Counted from the first letter of the stretch, positions 19,801 through 27,746 are shown. The stretch is DNA of 64,000 nt from Prochlorococcus sp. MIT 1314 (GCF_034093315.1 NZ_CP139300.1:930001-994000); one strand, 5' to 3'. Notes: generated by a model from the letters alone, not told the origin. Numbers and translations are program-made.

Positions 19801-21375
19801 AAAGTTGATTCTTACATCGCAAAACTAAGAAATAGTAAACCTGGAGTAGCTTTAATATCTCCTCCCCCACATCATGATATTTATTCAATTGAAGATTTAG
19901 CTCAACTTATCCACGACTTACACCAAGTTCATCCAAAAGCGAAAGTAAGCGTTAAACTTGTTTCTGAAATTGGTATAGGCACTATTGCCGCTGGAGTAAG
20001 CAAAGCTAATGCAGATGTAATTCAAATTTCTGGACATGACGGAGGTACAGGTGCTTCACCCCTTAGTTCTATTAAACATGCAGGTTTACCATGGGAACTT
20101 GGTGTTGCTGAGGTTCATAAATCTCTCTTAGAGAATAACTTACGCGAAAGAGTAATTTTGAGAACTGATGGAGGTCTTAAAACAGGCTGGGACGTAGTTA
20201 TTGCAGCTTTACTAGGTGCTGAAGAATACGGTTTTGGTTCTGTAGCAATGATTGCTGAAGGATGCATAATGGCTCGGGTTTGTCATACAAACAAGTGTCC
20301 TGTTGGAGTTGCCACTCAAAAAGAAGAATTAAGAAAAAGATTTAAAGGTATTCCAGAAAATGTCGTCAATTTTTTCTTGTATATTGCTGAAGAAGTAAGA
20401 CAGATAATGAGTAGTATCGGTGTTTCTAATATGGAAGAACTGATTGGTAATCAAGAATTTCTTTCTGCAAGAAATATCGATCTTCCAAAAACTTCTAATA
20501 TTGATCTTTCTGCTTTAGTAAATGAACACTCAACCCCTGATAGATCATGGTTAAAACATTTAAAAACTGCCCATAGTAATGGTTCTGTATTAGAAGACGA
20601 GTTTTTGTCTGATACTAAATTTATAGATTCAATTAAAAATCACGAAATATTAACCAAAGAAATTGAAATAAAAAATACAGATAGAAGTGTTTGTGCGAAA
20701 ATATCAGGCGAAATCGCAGAACTTCACGGCAACGCTGGCTTCAATGGCGAACTCAACTTAAATTTCAATGGATATGCAGGACAAAGCTTTGGTGCCTTTT
20801 TATTGAAGGGAATGAATGTTCAATTAATCGGAGAAGCTAATGATTATGTTTGTAAAGGAATGAATGGAGGAATACTCACAATAATTCCACCAAAAATAAA
20901 TGAAATCTCCTCCGAACAAGTTATCCTAGGAAATACTTGTCTGTATGGTGCAACAGGTGGAAAATTATTTGCATTAGGAAAATCGGGAGAAAGATTTGCG
21001 GTTAGAAATAGTGGTGCTACAGCGGTAACAGAAGGAGCAGGTGATCATTGTTGTGAATACATGACTGGTGGGAAAGTAGTTATTCTAGGTTCCACAGGAA
21101 GGAATATTGGTGCAGGCATGACTGGTGGAATAGCTTTTATAATCGATGAAAATAATGATTTAAGTAATAAAGTAAATAAAGAAATAGTAAGCATTCATCA
21201 AATAACTTCATCAAAGCAGGAAAATATCTTATTGGAAATTATTAGAGAATATCAAGCAAAAACAAATAGCTTAAAGGCTGCCAAAATAATTGAAAATTGG
21301 TCTCATTTTAAGAGTTCTTTCAAATTGATTGTTCCCCCAAGCGAAGAAGAGATGCTTGGTATAAAAAAAATGTAA
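16804..21375 (+). CDS. gltB: Ferredoxin-dependent glutamate synthase (Fd-GOGAT)
   Basis: 1523 residues. It transfers the amide of glutamine to 2-oxoglutarate using reduced ferredoxin, closing the GS-GOGAT ammonium cycle. Cys28 in DACGVGFVAN is the glutaminase nucleophile, so a 27-residue propeptide is likely removed. The FMN-binding synthase domain includes GGKSNSGEGGEDPARF and SGHDGGTGASP. C1154-x5-C1160-x4-C1165 (CIMARVCHTNKC) holds the 3Fe-4S cluster. The C-terminal beta-helix contains repeated G-x-x-G motifs. Called gltS or glsF in other cyanobacteria. The stop codon abuts the start of the next gene. No NADPH-type small subunit (gltD) is adjacent, as expected for the ferredoxin form. Confidence 0.97.
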   Translation: MGESIKRIVGPYQDSYSPNGIIGEKDACGVGFVANVEGIESNWILKQSLKGLNCMEHRGGCGGDSDSGDGAGILCSIPWGYLEEKINLKNTQEFNRGLGMVFMPNKKERIEECKSICDQEAEKLKVNKTFWRKVPVNNEILGPLAKANAPFICQWILYIDKKDYKDVERLLFQLRKRIEKKIREPFKNDVGDCEFYFASLSSQTVVYKGMVRSEILSEFYQDLKEESFKVSFSVYHRRFSTNTLPKWPLAQPMRFLGHNGEINTLLGNINWAKASEKHIDDFWGELSNEIKPIVDVNKSDSSNLDATLEINIRSGQPITDSLLKLVPEAFRDQPELEEREYIKAFYEYSASLQEAWDGPALLVFADGNFVGATLDRNGLRPARYSITNDGFVIMGSETGVVDLEEERVIEKGRLGPGQMLAVDFHQHRILRNWEVKSEAAQRHDYKNLLRNRTIKIENNEWVKDCKLKDLELLQQQTAYGFSAEDNDLILDSMASLAKEPTYCMGDDIPLAVLSSKPHILYDYFKQRFAQVTNPPIDPLREKLVMSLEMHLGERCTPFEIKDAKPFIHLQSPILNEEELISIKKSKIQSQTISSLFDLEEGIQGLENQLKLICKQSELSIKEGCSLIIISDKGINPKKTFIPPLLAVGAIHHYLLKKEIRLKASLIIETGQCWSTHHLACLIGYGASAVCPWLTFEAGRHWLKHPKTQKLIDSKKINPLSIVDVQENIKKALEDGLRKILSKIGISLLSSYHGAQIFEAVGLGSDLIKIAFDGTTSRIAGITLKELTNETLSIHTKAYPEIDLKKLEFLGFVQFRNNGEYHSNNPEMSKVLHSAVKQGPGYDHFETYKKLISNRPTTSLRDLLTINSKRKSIPLEEVESVESICKRFCTGGMSLGALSREAHEVLAVAMNRIGGKSNSGEGGEDPARFNVLNDIDENTQSATLPFIKGLKNGDTACSAIKQIASGRFGVTPEYLRSGKQLEIKMAQGAKPGEGGQLPGPKVDSYIAKLRNSKPGVALISPPPHHDIYSIEDLAQLIHDLHQVHPKAKVSVKLVSEIGIGTIAAGVSKANADVIQISGHDGGTGASPLSSIKHAGLPWELGVAEVHKSLLENNLRERVILRTDGGLKTGWDVVIAALLGAEEYGFGSVAMIAEGCIMARVCHTNKCPVGVATQKEELRKRFKGIPENVVNFFLYIAEEVRQIMSSIGVSNMEELIGNQEFLSARNIDLPKTSNIDLSALVNEHSTPDRSWLKHLKTAHSNGSVLEDEFLSDTKFIDSIKNHEILTKEIEIKNTDRSVCAKISGEIAELHGNAGFNGELNLNFNGYAGQSFGAFLLKGMNVQLIGEANDYVCKGMNGGILTIIPPKINEISSEQVILGNTCLYGATGGKLFALGKSGERFAVRNSGATAVTEGAGDHCCEYMTGGKVVILGSTGRNIGAGMTGGIAFIIDENNDLSNKVNKEIVSIHQITSSKQENILLEIIREYQAKTNSLKAAKIIENWSHFKSSFKLIVPPSEEEMLGIKKM

Positions 21376-21669
21376 ATGCCTTTCTTTGTAAAAACTGAAA
21401 TTATAAAAAAAGAATACTTAATTAATAATGATTTAAAACGAAAAATAATTAACGAACATATTGATTGGGTAAAAAATTTAAAAAAAGAGGGAATTAATAT
21501 AAAAAGTGGCTTTTTGGTAGATGAGTTAAATAGGCCAGGTGACGGCGGATTACTTATTCTTGAGATGAATAATTATAGAAATGCACTAAAAATAATTAAG
21601 AATGATCCAATGATTAAAAATGATCTAGTTGAATGGAAATTAAATGAGTGGGTAGATCCAAATAAATGA
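21376..21669 (+). CDS. YCII-like small protein downstream of gltB
   Basis: 97 residues, soluble, basic and Asn/Lys-rich. The HIDWVKNLKKEGINIKSGF segment and the later GGLLILEMNNYRNAL and DPMIKNDLVEW stretches fit the YCII/dimeric alpha-beta barrel fold (a histidine before a helix, then a DP turn). The function of these proteins is mostly unknown; some act on small cyclic substrates. The start codon directly follows the gltB stop, so the two are almost certainly on one transcript, and it converges on lipA with six bases between stops. No direct link to glutamate synthesis is proven. Confidence 0.7.
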   Translation: MPFFVKTEIIKKEYLINNDLKRKIINEHIDWVKNLKKEGINIKSGFLVDELNRPGDGGLLILEMNNYRNALKIIKNDPMIKNDLVEWKLNEWVDPNK

Positions 21670-21675
21670 ATATAA

Positions 21676-22569
21676 CTATCTTGGATACTTTTTCATAAGT
21701 TTTTGAATCTCTTCAGCATGGTAGCTACTTCGAGTTAAAGGAGAACTAACTACTTGCATGAAGTTTAACTCTTTTTCCCCGAACGCTTTAAAATAGTTAA
21801 ATTTTGAAGGACTTACAAATCTTTTAACAGGTAAATGATTAGGGCCAGGAGATAAATATTGACCAATAGTAACAATATCAACGAAATTACTTTTTAAATC
21901 CTTAAGCAGACTTAAGACCTCCTCGTCTTTTTCCCCTAAACCAAGCATTAAGCCTGACTTTGTATAAATTTTGGGAGAATAGTCTCTGGTTCTTTTAAGC
22001 AACTCAAGAGTTCTTACATATTTACCCTGAGGTCTTACTTTTTTATATAGCGAAGGCACAGTCTCAATATTATGGTTTAAAACGTTTGGATTTGAATCAA
22101 GAACTTTTTCAAGCGCTTTCCAATTGCCACAAAAATCAGGAATTAAAAGCTCAATAGTAGTTTTAGGAGATTTTTTTCTTACTTGATAAACACATTCAAA
22201 AAATTGAGATGCGCCACCATCGTCAAGATCGTCTCTATTAACTGATGTGATTACAACATGTTTAAGTTTCATTCTATAAACTGCTTCGGCCAGACGATAT
22301 GGTTCTGTTGGATCTAATTCTCTTTTAGATCTATCAAAATCAATATCGCAATATGGACATGCCCTAGTACAGCCAGGGCCCATTATAAGGAAAGTGGCAG
22401 TTCCGCTAGCAAAACATTCACCAATATTTGGACAGCTTGCTTCTTGACATACAGTATTGAGATTTAAATCATTTAACAAATTTGCAGTATTCCCAATTCT
22501 CTCAACTTGCGGGGCTTTTACTCTTAACCAATCAGGTTTTGAAATTAAACTATTAGGATTATTAGTCAA
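21676..22569 (-). CDS. lipA: Lipoyl synthase
   Basis: 297 residues. A radical SAM enzyme that inserts two sulfurs at C6 and C8 of protein-bound octanoyl chains. It has both cluster motifs: [12 protein letters not shown] (auxiliary 4Fe-4S, sacrificed as sulfur donor) and [10 protein letters not shown] (C-x3-C-x2-C, radical SAM). The C-terminal RSSYHAEE contains the serine that coordinates the auxiliary cluster. The lipoyl groups serve pyruvate dehydrogenase and the glycine cleavage system. It stands alone on the minus strand and converges on the YCII-like gene. Confidence 0.97.
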   Translation of the reverse strand: MTNNPNSLISKPDWLRVKAPQVERIGNTANLLNDLNLNTVCQEASCPNIGECFASGTATFLIMGPGCTRACPYCDIDFDRSKRELDPTEPYRLAEAVYRMKLKHVVITSVNRDDLDDGGASQFFECVYQVRKKSPKTTIELLIPDFCGNWKALEKVLDSNPNVLNHNIETVPSLYKKVRPQGKYVRTLELLKRTRDYSPKIYTKSGLMLGLGEKDEEVLSLLKDLKSNFVDIVTIGQYLSPGPNHLPVKRFVSPSKFNYFKAFGEKELNFMQVVSSPLTRSSYHAEEIQKLMKKYPR

Positions 22570-22667
22570 ATTAATTGTATATAACCTGTAATCTTATTTT
22601 ACTAAAAACAATTTGAATTAACTATTAATAATTTCAAAAATGAAGCCTATTCAATAAAAAAAATGAA

Positions 22668-22719
22668 TTTAAGTAGTCCATCGAAATTGAAAAAATCCTA
22701 ATTCAAGTTACTACTTAAA
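22668..22719. repeat. Perfect 10-bp inverted repeat upstream of the recombinase-like gene
   Basis: TTTAAGTAGT at 22668-22677 and its exact complement ACTACTTAAA at 22710-22719 are separated by 32 bases. They lie in the 271-base spacer between the divergent lipA and recombinase-like genes. The arrangement could be a binding or recombination site for that protein, or an RNA stem in a leader. In an AT-rich spacer a 10-bp repeat can also arise by chance. Confidence 0.5.
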
Positions 22720-22840
22720 CAATATTTTTGTTTCATCAACCACAATTGGAACAGAATTTAGAACATAATTTTTAATATAGATATTAGAACATTTTTATTA
22801 CACACTAAATAATTGAATATATAGACATATATGATTTTTT

Positions 22841-23524
22841 TTGTACCAAAAAGTGTTTTTTTACTTATTTATTGATACAGTAAAAAATATATGTAATAAA
22901 ACATTGACTTTTAAATTCCAAAGGAAACGTCTTTTATTATCTGAAAAAAATAAAAACTATAAAGCTATAGGATATGCTAGAGCTACTAAAAATGAATTTG
23001 AGTATTTAGAGGAGCAAATAAACAATTTAAAAAAAGAAGGTTGCAGCATAATTTTCTCTGAATTTGTCAGTTTAGATGAAGAGATCAAACCCGAACTCAA
23101 TAAAGCTATAAGTTGCTTATCTAAAGGAGATGAATTAATAATAACTAAGCTTAACCGAGCATTTAAAAATAAAAAAGAATGTTTAGTGACAATAAATAAA
23201 CTTATTAATAAGGATATTAAATTACGAACTTTGAATGGTTTTTTTACGGCTATTGATTCCTCTAAAACAAATTCTTCAATTTTTAAGATTTTATATGAAT
23301 TAGATAATTTAGAAAATAAAAGTTTAAATGACAGAAAAAAAGAACCCCGATTACATAGAAAATTAGCTGGAAATAATCTAGGAGGGAGGCCCAAGATAAG
23401 TCCTTTAAAGGAATCTCTAGTAATCAGATTGCGTAATGAAGGATATTCGTATCGTTCAATCAGAGCGCAAACAGGAATTGCATTGTCAACAATTAGAAGA
23501 GTCATTTTGGAAGGAGAATTATAA
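22841..23524 (+). CDS. Serine recombinase (resolvase/invertase) homologue with altered active site
   Basis: Up to 227 residues. The resolvase N-terminal domain begins at AIGYARATKNE (residues 42-52) and a C-terminal helix-turn-helix follows GRPKIS near residue 190, ending STIRRVILE. The catalytic serine, normally in YARVS, is threonine (T49). The usual KLDRLGR arginine loop reads KLNRAFK (residues 103-109), losing one Asp and one Arg. It may therefore bind DNA without cutting it. The start is doubtful: 22841 is TTG and the first 40 residues look non-coding, while an in-frame TTG at 22904 is better placed. A 70-residue protein follows 4 bases later. An inverted repeat lies upstream. Confidence 0.75.
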   Translation: MYQKVFFYLFIDTVKNICNKTLTFKFQRKRLLLSEKNKNYKAIGYARATKNEFEYLEEQINNLKKEGCSIIFSEFVSLDEEIKPELNKAISCLSKGDELIITKLNRAFKNKKECLVTINKLINKDIKLRTLNGFFTAIDSSKTNSSIFKILYELDNLENKSLNDRKKEPRLHRKLAGNNLGGRPKISPLKESLVIRLRNEGYSYRSIRAQTGIALSTIRRVILEGEL

Positions 23525-23528
23525 TAAA

Positions 23529-23741
23529 ATGAGAAATAAAGAAATTGAAAACTTAATTAAAGAAAGTTTTAAAGATACAGCATTACGTATTTATGAATTA
23601 GATAATGAAGATAGAAAAAGTTTGTTAGAAGAATATAGAGAATGGATTATGAATGAATTAGATTTTGAAGAAGTGATGATGTTACCTTATGAAGCCTATA
23701 CTGACAAATTAGATTCTAATTTATTAGACGATTCACTTTAG
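23529..23741 (+). CDS. Small acidic protein of unknown function
   Basis: 70 residues from ATG 23529, which lies four bases after the recombinase-like stop. The longer frame from 23436 overlaps that gene and is unlikely. The protein is acidic and helical, with LDNEDRKSLLEEYREWI in the middle and an Asp/Leu-rich end (SNLLDDSL). I see no known domain, signal or membrane segment. The tight spacing suggests co-transcription with the recombinase-like gene and perhaps a joint role. It overlaps the end of the convergent beta-lactamase-like gene by four bases. Confidence 0.6.
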   Translation: MRNKEIENLIKESFKDTALRIYELDNEDRKSLLEEYREWIMNELDFEEVMMLPYEAYTDKLDSNLLDDSL

Positions 23742-24646
23742 TCCTTAACAATATATCTCTTGTTAAATTCATATACTTCTTTTGCGATTAAGGGTAGGAA
23801 GGAAGTATCTTTAGAATAATTTTCTCCAGTACAAAAAACGACTAATAAAGTTTGTAGATATTGACTATTGATCCACCATGCACAATCATGTCTAACTTCA
23901 GACATTAAGCCTGCTTTACTCCATAGATGAGTGCTTTCTGGTAATCCTGCCCCTAAAAAACCATCTATTTGATTAAGAGAATCGTTTTTAAGAACAACCT
24001 TATTTAAATTTCTTTTTAAAAAACTTCTTAAATTTAAGTCATTCTTTTGATAATCAATATGAACCATAATTTCCTCCAAAACCCTTGCAGCTGAATCAGT
24101 AGTCATTGCATTTCTATTTTTATTTTCATATCCATAAAATTCTTTTTCACGACCAAATGGTCCATCATCCCAAGTCTTCTGACAGCAATTAATCCCAATC
24201 AGTTCCTCCCAATGTGAATCATGCAGCCAATCATTTATTATACTTCTTTGGTATTTCCAATTTTCCCATAATTCTCCCTCAATACAGGGTCCACTCGTGG
24301 TTCCAGTAAGTAAATCAATTAAAAAGCTTGTCGCATTATTACTCGAGAAAGATAACATTTTCCGCACAGCATCGATGATCTCATCTGTTAATAATAAACT
24401 TCCTTTTTCAATCCAATAATATGCCGCAAGGGCATAAACCAATTTGACTACACTGGCAGGATAAAACATTTTTTTATTATTAATCCCAGATCCAAAACCT
24501 TTAAATACAACCTTATTTTCACTTTTGTAGTTGATCCAAGTTATGGCAATATCTTCTCTTGAAAAATCTTTATTATAGGTGCATACTCTCCCTAAAATAT
24601 CATTTAAGGCTAGACCCATCTCTTTATTTAAATAGTAGAAGGACAT
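23738..24646 (-). CDS. Class A beta-lactamase-like serine hydrolase
   Basis: 302 residues. The SxxK motif is S65-VV-K68 in YPASVVKL, with the catalytic serine and general base. The second motif reads SNN (SFSSNNAT) instead of SDN. The third, normally KTG, appears as KAG in LWSKAGLM. No signal peptide is visible from either the ATG at 24646 or the internal ATG ten codons later, so it may be cytoplasmic or exported by another route. These cyanobacterial proteins are more likely peptidoglycan or ester hydrolases than true antibiotic resistance enzymes (inference). It is divergent from the NlpC/P60 gene with only three bases between start codons. Confidence 0.78.
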   Translation of the reverse strand: MSFYYLNKEMGLALNDILGRVCTYNKDFSREDIAITWINYKSENKVVFKGFGSGINNKKMFYPASVVKLVYALAAYYWIEKGSLLLTDEIIDAVRKMLSFSSNNATSFLIDLLTGTTSGPCIEGELWENWKYQRSIINDWLHDSHWEELIGINCCQKTWDDGPFGREKEFYGYENKNRNAMTTDSAARVLEEIMVHIDYQKNDLNLRSFLKRNLNKVVLKNDSLNQIDGFLGAGLPESTHLWSKAGLMSEVRHDCAWWINSQYLQTLLVVFCTGENYSKDTSFLPLIAKEVYEFNKRYIVKD

Positions 24647-24649
24647 TTT

Positions 24650-25408
24650 ATGGAAAATTATAAAGACCTTACCTCACTATTTAAACAAACTAATTTTTCA
24701 AAGACTATTTGGTGGAAATTAAAAGTTAATATTTCTGGATATCAAAATGCAACAGAAAATAAGTTAGTGACAGAAATTTGTAAAAACAGAATTTTTAAAC
24801 TGGTTTATCCAAATATTCATCAACAAAACCAAAATTTTTCAAGGATTCTAGTTCAACTTTATGAAGATGGTTACCTCTGTTGGATAAATTTAGATGGATT
24901 GATTATTGAGAAATGCGAATTAAGAAAATCTGAGAATATAAACAATGAATACTCATTTATAAAACAAAAAGTTCCCTTAATTCTAAAATGGATCCAAGAT
25001 CAATCTAAGTTAACTAATGAATATCTTTGGGGAGGTACATTAGGACCAAATTTTGATTGTTCAGGCTTAATTCAGACTGCTTTTTTGACACATCATATTA
25101 ATATACCTAGAGACTCTTATCAAATCAAAAGTTTTTGTAAACACCTTTTTTATTTCAAAGAATTTAACAGAAAACTTCAACCAGGAGACCTCTTTTTCTT
25201 CGGAACCAAAGGAAAATGTGATCACGTTGGAATCTACAAAGGAGATGGATTGTATTATCACAGCTCTGGTAAAGAGTTTGGAAGAAATGGAATAGGATTA
25301 GATACGATAAAAGAGACAAATGATCCAATTTCATTACATTATCAATCCAAACTAATATCTGCAGGAAGATTAGTAAGAAGCTACAGATGGGATAAAACTA
25401 TAAGATAG
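24650..25408 (+). CDS. NlpC/P60 family peptidoglycan peptidase
   Basis: 252 residues. A cysteine peptidase of the NlpC/P60 type, expected to cut gamma-D-glutamyl-diaminopimelate bonds in wall peptides. Catalytic residues are C137 in NFDCSGL, H192 in CDHVGIY and H204 in YYHSSGKE. The N-terminal 110 residues look like a bacterial SH3-type domain (LVQLYEDGYLCWINL). No signal peptide is seen. A good ribosome binding site, AGAAGGA at 24637-24643, precedes the ATG and overlaps the start codon of the divergent beta-lactamase-like gene. The two wall-type hydrolases thus form a head-to-head pair and may be regulated together. Confidence 0.85.
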   Translation: MENYKDLTSLFKQTNFSKTIWWKLKVNISGYQNATENKLVTEICKNRIFKLVYPNIHQQNQNFSRILVQLYEDGYLCWINLDGLIIEKCELRKSENINNEYSFIKQKVPLILKWIQDQSKLTNEYLWGGTLGPNFDCSGLIQTAFLTHHINIPRDSYQIKSFCKHLFYFKEFNRKLQPGDLFFFGTKGKCDHVGIYKGDGLYYHSSGKEFGRNGIGLDTIKETNDPISLHYQSKLISAGRLVRSYRWDKTIR

Positions 25409-25464
25409 CAGTCTTTTATTAAATTAAAATATTAAAAATATAAGGCCTTCTTAAAATTATCAAA

Positions 25465-26055
25465 TTAACCAGTAGTCCAAATATTCTGAATTAGTTGCAT
25501 TATGTTGTTCAAATGCAGTGTTCCTACAAGAAGCCATGCAAAAACTGCACCACCGCAACCACCTAGCCAAAATCCACTGGTAAAGTCAGCCCACCCTGCT
25601 CTAGTAAATAAATCTGCAGGAGGGTTATTAACAGTAGCATCAGGAGGTTGCACATTAGGTGCTTTTCCTGGGGCGTTATAAAGAACTAAAAGTGCTGTCA
25701 AAATATGAACAGCTCCTATAGCAGCAAGTAATCCTGCAGTTAATGCGAAATCAGAATTTCTTAAAGGACCAGTCATAGTAAATGGACCATATAAGAGATA
25801 ACCAAGAGCTGCTCCAGTTTCTAAACCTCTAAAATTTGGAGAAATTCCTTCTCTATAAAAAGGTAAATTATTTATAAAAGCTTTGGTAAAATAACCACTA
25901 TTAACTGGGGTGGCTAAATTTCCAACAAATGGATCAGCAACTGTTTTGACAGCCCATTGCTCTGCAATACCAATATCTGTAGGTTGGACACTTTGGTCTA
26001 TATATTTTTCAGGAAATTTAGGATTGGCTCCTAATGGTGTTTTTGAATCGCTCAT
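25465..26055 (-). CDS. psaL: Photosystem I reaction centre subunit XI
   Basis: 196 residues with three membrane spans (roughly 85-105, 115-140 and 165-190). PsaL sits at the centre of the PSI trimer and is needed for trimer formation. Family features include [21 protein letters not shown] and [15 protein letters not shown] in shorter parts, then the glycine-rich [15 protein letters not shown] near the end. It follows psaI by 31 bases on the same strand, the common cyanobacterial psaI-psaL pair, and is probably co-transcribed with it. Confidence 0.97.
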   Translation of the reverse strand: MSDSKTPLGANPKFPEKYIDQSVQPTDIGIAEQWAVKTVADPFVGNLATPVNSGYFTKAFINNLPFYREGISPNFRGLETGAALGYLLYGPFTMTGPLRNSDFALTAGLLAAIGAVHILTALLVLYNAPGKAPNVQPPDATVNNPPADLFTRAGWADFTSGFWLGGCGGAVFAWLLVGTLHLNNIMQLIQNIWTTG

Positions 26056-26086
26056 TTTAAAAAAAAGATAATGTGATAATAAATTG

Positions 26087-26200
26087 TTATTCAGTAGCTG
26101 TTATAAATCTGCCTATTAATACAATAAATACAGCAGGCGCTACCAAGCCAATCATGGGAACAAAGACCGAGGGTAGAAGATTTGAGAATTCAGATGACAT
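26087..26200 (-). CDS. psaI: Photosystem I reaction centre subunit VIII
   Basis: A 37-residue single-span membrane protein, which stabilises PsaL in the PSI trimer. It starts [18 protein letters not shown] and ends [11 protein letters not shown], as in the family. A longer frame from 26311 adds 37 residues with no counterpart in known PsaI, so the ATG at 26200 is the right start. psaL follows 31 bases downstream. Confidence 0.95.
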   Translation of the reverse strand: MSSEFSNLLPSVFVPMIGLVAPAVFIVLIGRFITATE

Positions 26201-26292
26201 AATTCGTTTAACATCTTTAAACACTTTAGTATTTATCTGATAAATAGTGTATATTTTATTACTGGATGATATAAAAATTATTAACTTTTTAC

Positions 26293-26673
26293 ATGTTAAA
26301 TCTTTTTGCAATATTACTCATTATTTTTACTATATTTTTACTATTAATTTTTAAAAAAAGACAGTTTAAAAATGCAATAAATTTAAAGAACTTATCTTCA
26401 AATAAAATTATAAATAATAAAAAATATATGTCTAAAAAGAATGGGTTTTCTTATAAGCACGAATATAAAAGATACTCAGATTTTGAAAAAAAAGCACTAA
26501 GAAACAAAATGTTTCAACTTTTTCTAAGTAATAAAGAAGATAAATTAAAAGCGCTTCAGATTGCTGAGGAATTAGCAGATAAATCAACATTACCTATTTT
26601 GAGAAAAGGATTAAAAGATACTTCTCCTGAAGTAGTTGAGATTTCAGCTAACTTAATAAGAAATTTTAAGTAA
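26293..26673 (+). CDS. Small membrane-anchored protein with HEAT-like C-terminus
   Basis: 126 residues. The N-terminal 20 residues form one hydrophobic helix (LFAILLIIFTIFLLLIF) followed by lysines, a typical membrane anchor with the rest in the cytoplasm. The C-terminal 50 residues contain KALQIAEELADKSTLPILRK and DTSPEVVEISANLIR, which look like one or two HEAT/PBS-type repeats. HEAT proteins in cyanobacteria often act in phycobilin or complex assembly, but nothing links this one to a partner. It starts 92 bases from psaI, divergent, and its end overlaps the convergent glycosyltransferase by 8 bases. Confidence 0.6.
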   Translation: MLNLFAILLIIFTIFLLLIFKKRQFKNAINLKNLSSNKIINNKKYMSKKNGFSYKHEYKRYSDFEKKALRNKMFQLFLSNKEDKLKALQIAEELADKSTLPILRKGLKDTSPEVVEISANLIRNFK

Positions 26674-27641
26674 AAGTTTCATTTTTAGTTTTACCTTGAA
26701 TTTCTCTAATTCTGTAAATTGGTCTATCTTGACTTTCATGATACGTCCTTATTAAAAGTTCACTTAATAATCCAAAGCTAAATAACTGAACCCCAGCAAT
26801 TCCTAATATGAGTGCAAACGTTAGCATCGGACGATTTCCAATATCATCACCCATTATTTTTATAATTAACAAATAAGAAGTCATTGAAAGACTTATAAAT
26901 ATACTTAGAATTCCAACAAAACCAAATCCATACATAGGTCTAGTCAAAAATTTAGTCATAAACCAAACAGTTAATAAATCCATTAAAACTCTGAAAGTTC
27001 TATCAATTCCATATTTACTAGATCCATATTTTCGACTTCTGTGATTAACCTTAATTTCTTTAATTCTAGCTCCTTCAATATTTGCTAAAACTGGTAAAAA
27101 TCTATGAAGTTCTCCATATAGTTTAATATCATCTATTATTTCTTTTTTAAAAGCTTTTAATGAACATCCATAATCATGCAACTTTAAACCTGTTACCTTA
27201 GCAATTAATTTATTTGCTATTTTTGATGGAATCTTCCTATTAAGTAATTTATCCTTTCGCTCAAACCTCCATCCACATATCAAATCGTAGCCTAAATTAA
27301 TTTCAGCAATCAATTTAGGAATATCATTTGGATCATTTTGTAAGTCACCATCTAAAGTAAGGACAATATCACCATTAGAATTATCAAAACCTGCAGCCAT
27401 TGCTGCAGTTTGTCCATAATTCTTGCGAAGACAAATAACTGATAATTCTTTAATTTTTAGAGTTAGTTCTTCTAATACTCCTTGAGTGTTGTCTTGAGAA
27501 CCATCATTTACAACAATCAATTCAAAATTTAATTTATTAGTTGCCATTACGCTTATAACTTCATCCAATAAAAAAAACAATACTCTCACTTTCATTGAAA
27601 ACAGGAATAATAATAGAAATTAATTGCTCTGCATCTTCCAT
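26666..27641 (-). CDS. GtrB/DPM1-like glycosyltransferase family 2, split by a one-base frameshift
   Basis: A GT2 enzyme of the type that moves a sugar from a nucleotide donor to polyprenyl phosphate at the membrane. It has a soluble GT-A domain with VLTLDGDLQND (DxD) and SLKAFK, then two C-terminal helices (FVGILSIFISLSM and MLTFALILGIAGVQL). The intact start is ATG 27641, with ISIIIPVFNESESI as the expected first strand, but this frame hits TGA after 26 codons. The frame that continues to 26666 enters after an A8 run (27570-27577 on the plus strand). Removing one base restores a normal 324-residue protein. Starting at ATG 27595 alone would lose the first nucleotide-binding strand, so the gene is either broken, read through by slippage, or affected by a sequencing error. 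Confidence 0.75.
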
Positions 27642-27694
27642 ATTTATTAAATAATAATTCTATAATTTTAACTTAATTTAGAACAACAAAATAA

Positions 27695-27728
27695 ACAAAA
27701 AAAAATCACCACACAATTGTGGTGATTT
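27695..27728 (-). terminator. Intrinsic terminator after psaB
   Basis: AAATCACCACA, loop CAAT, TGTGGTGATTT form a perfect 11-bp hairpin at 27703-27728. On the minus strand it is followed by a run of nine T. It lies 19 bases beyond the psaB stop and ends the psaA-psaB transcript. Confidence 0.9.
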
Positions 27729-27746
27729 GTATTATTTAAGGAGATT

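Noticed and set aside
22957-23505. 182-codon open frame on the minus strand across the recombinase-like gene
   Set aside because: It is the antisense shadow of a gene with clear domains and itself shows no family motif.
26201-26311. N-terminal extension of psaI
   Set aside because: The PsaI family starts at MSSEFSNLL; the extra 37 residues look like translated spacer.
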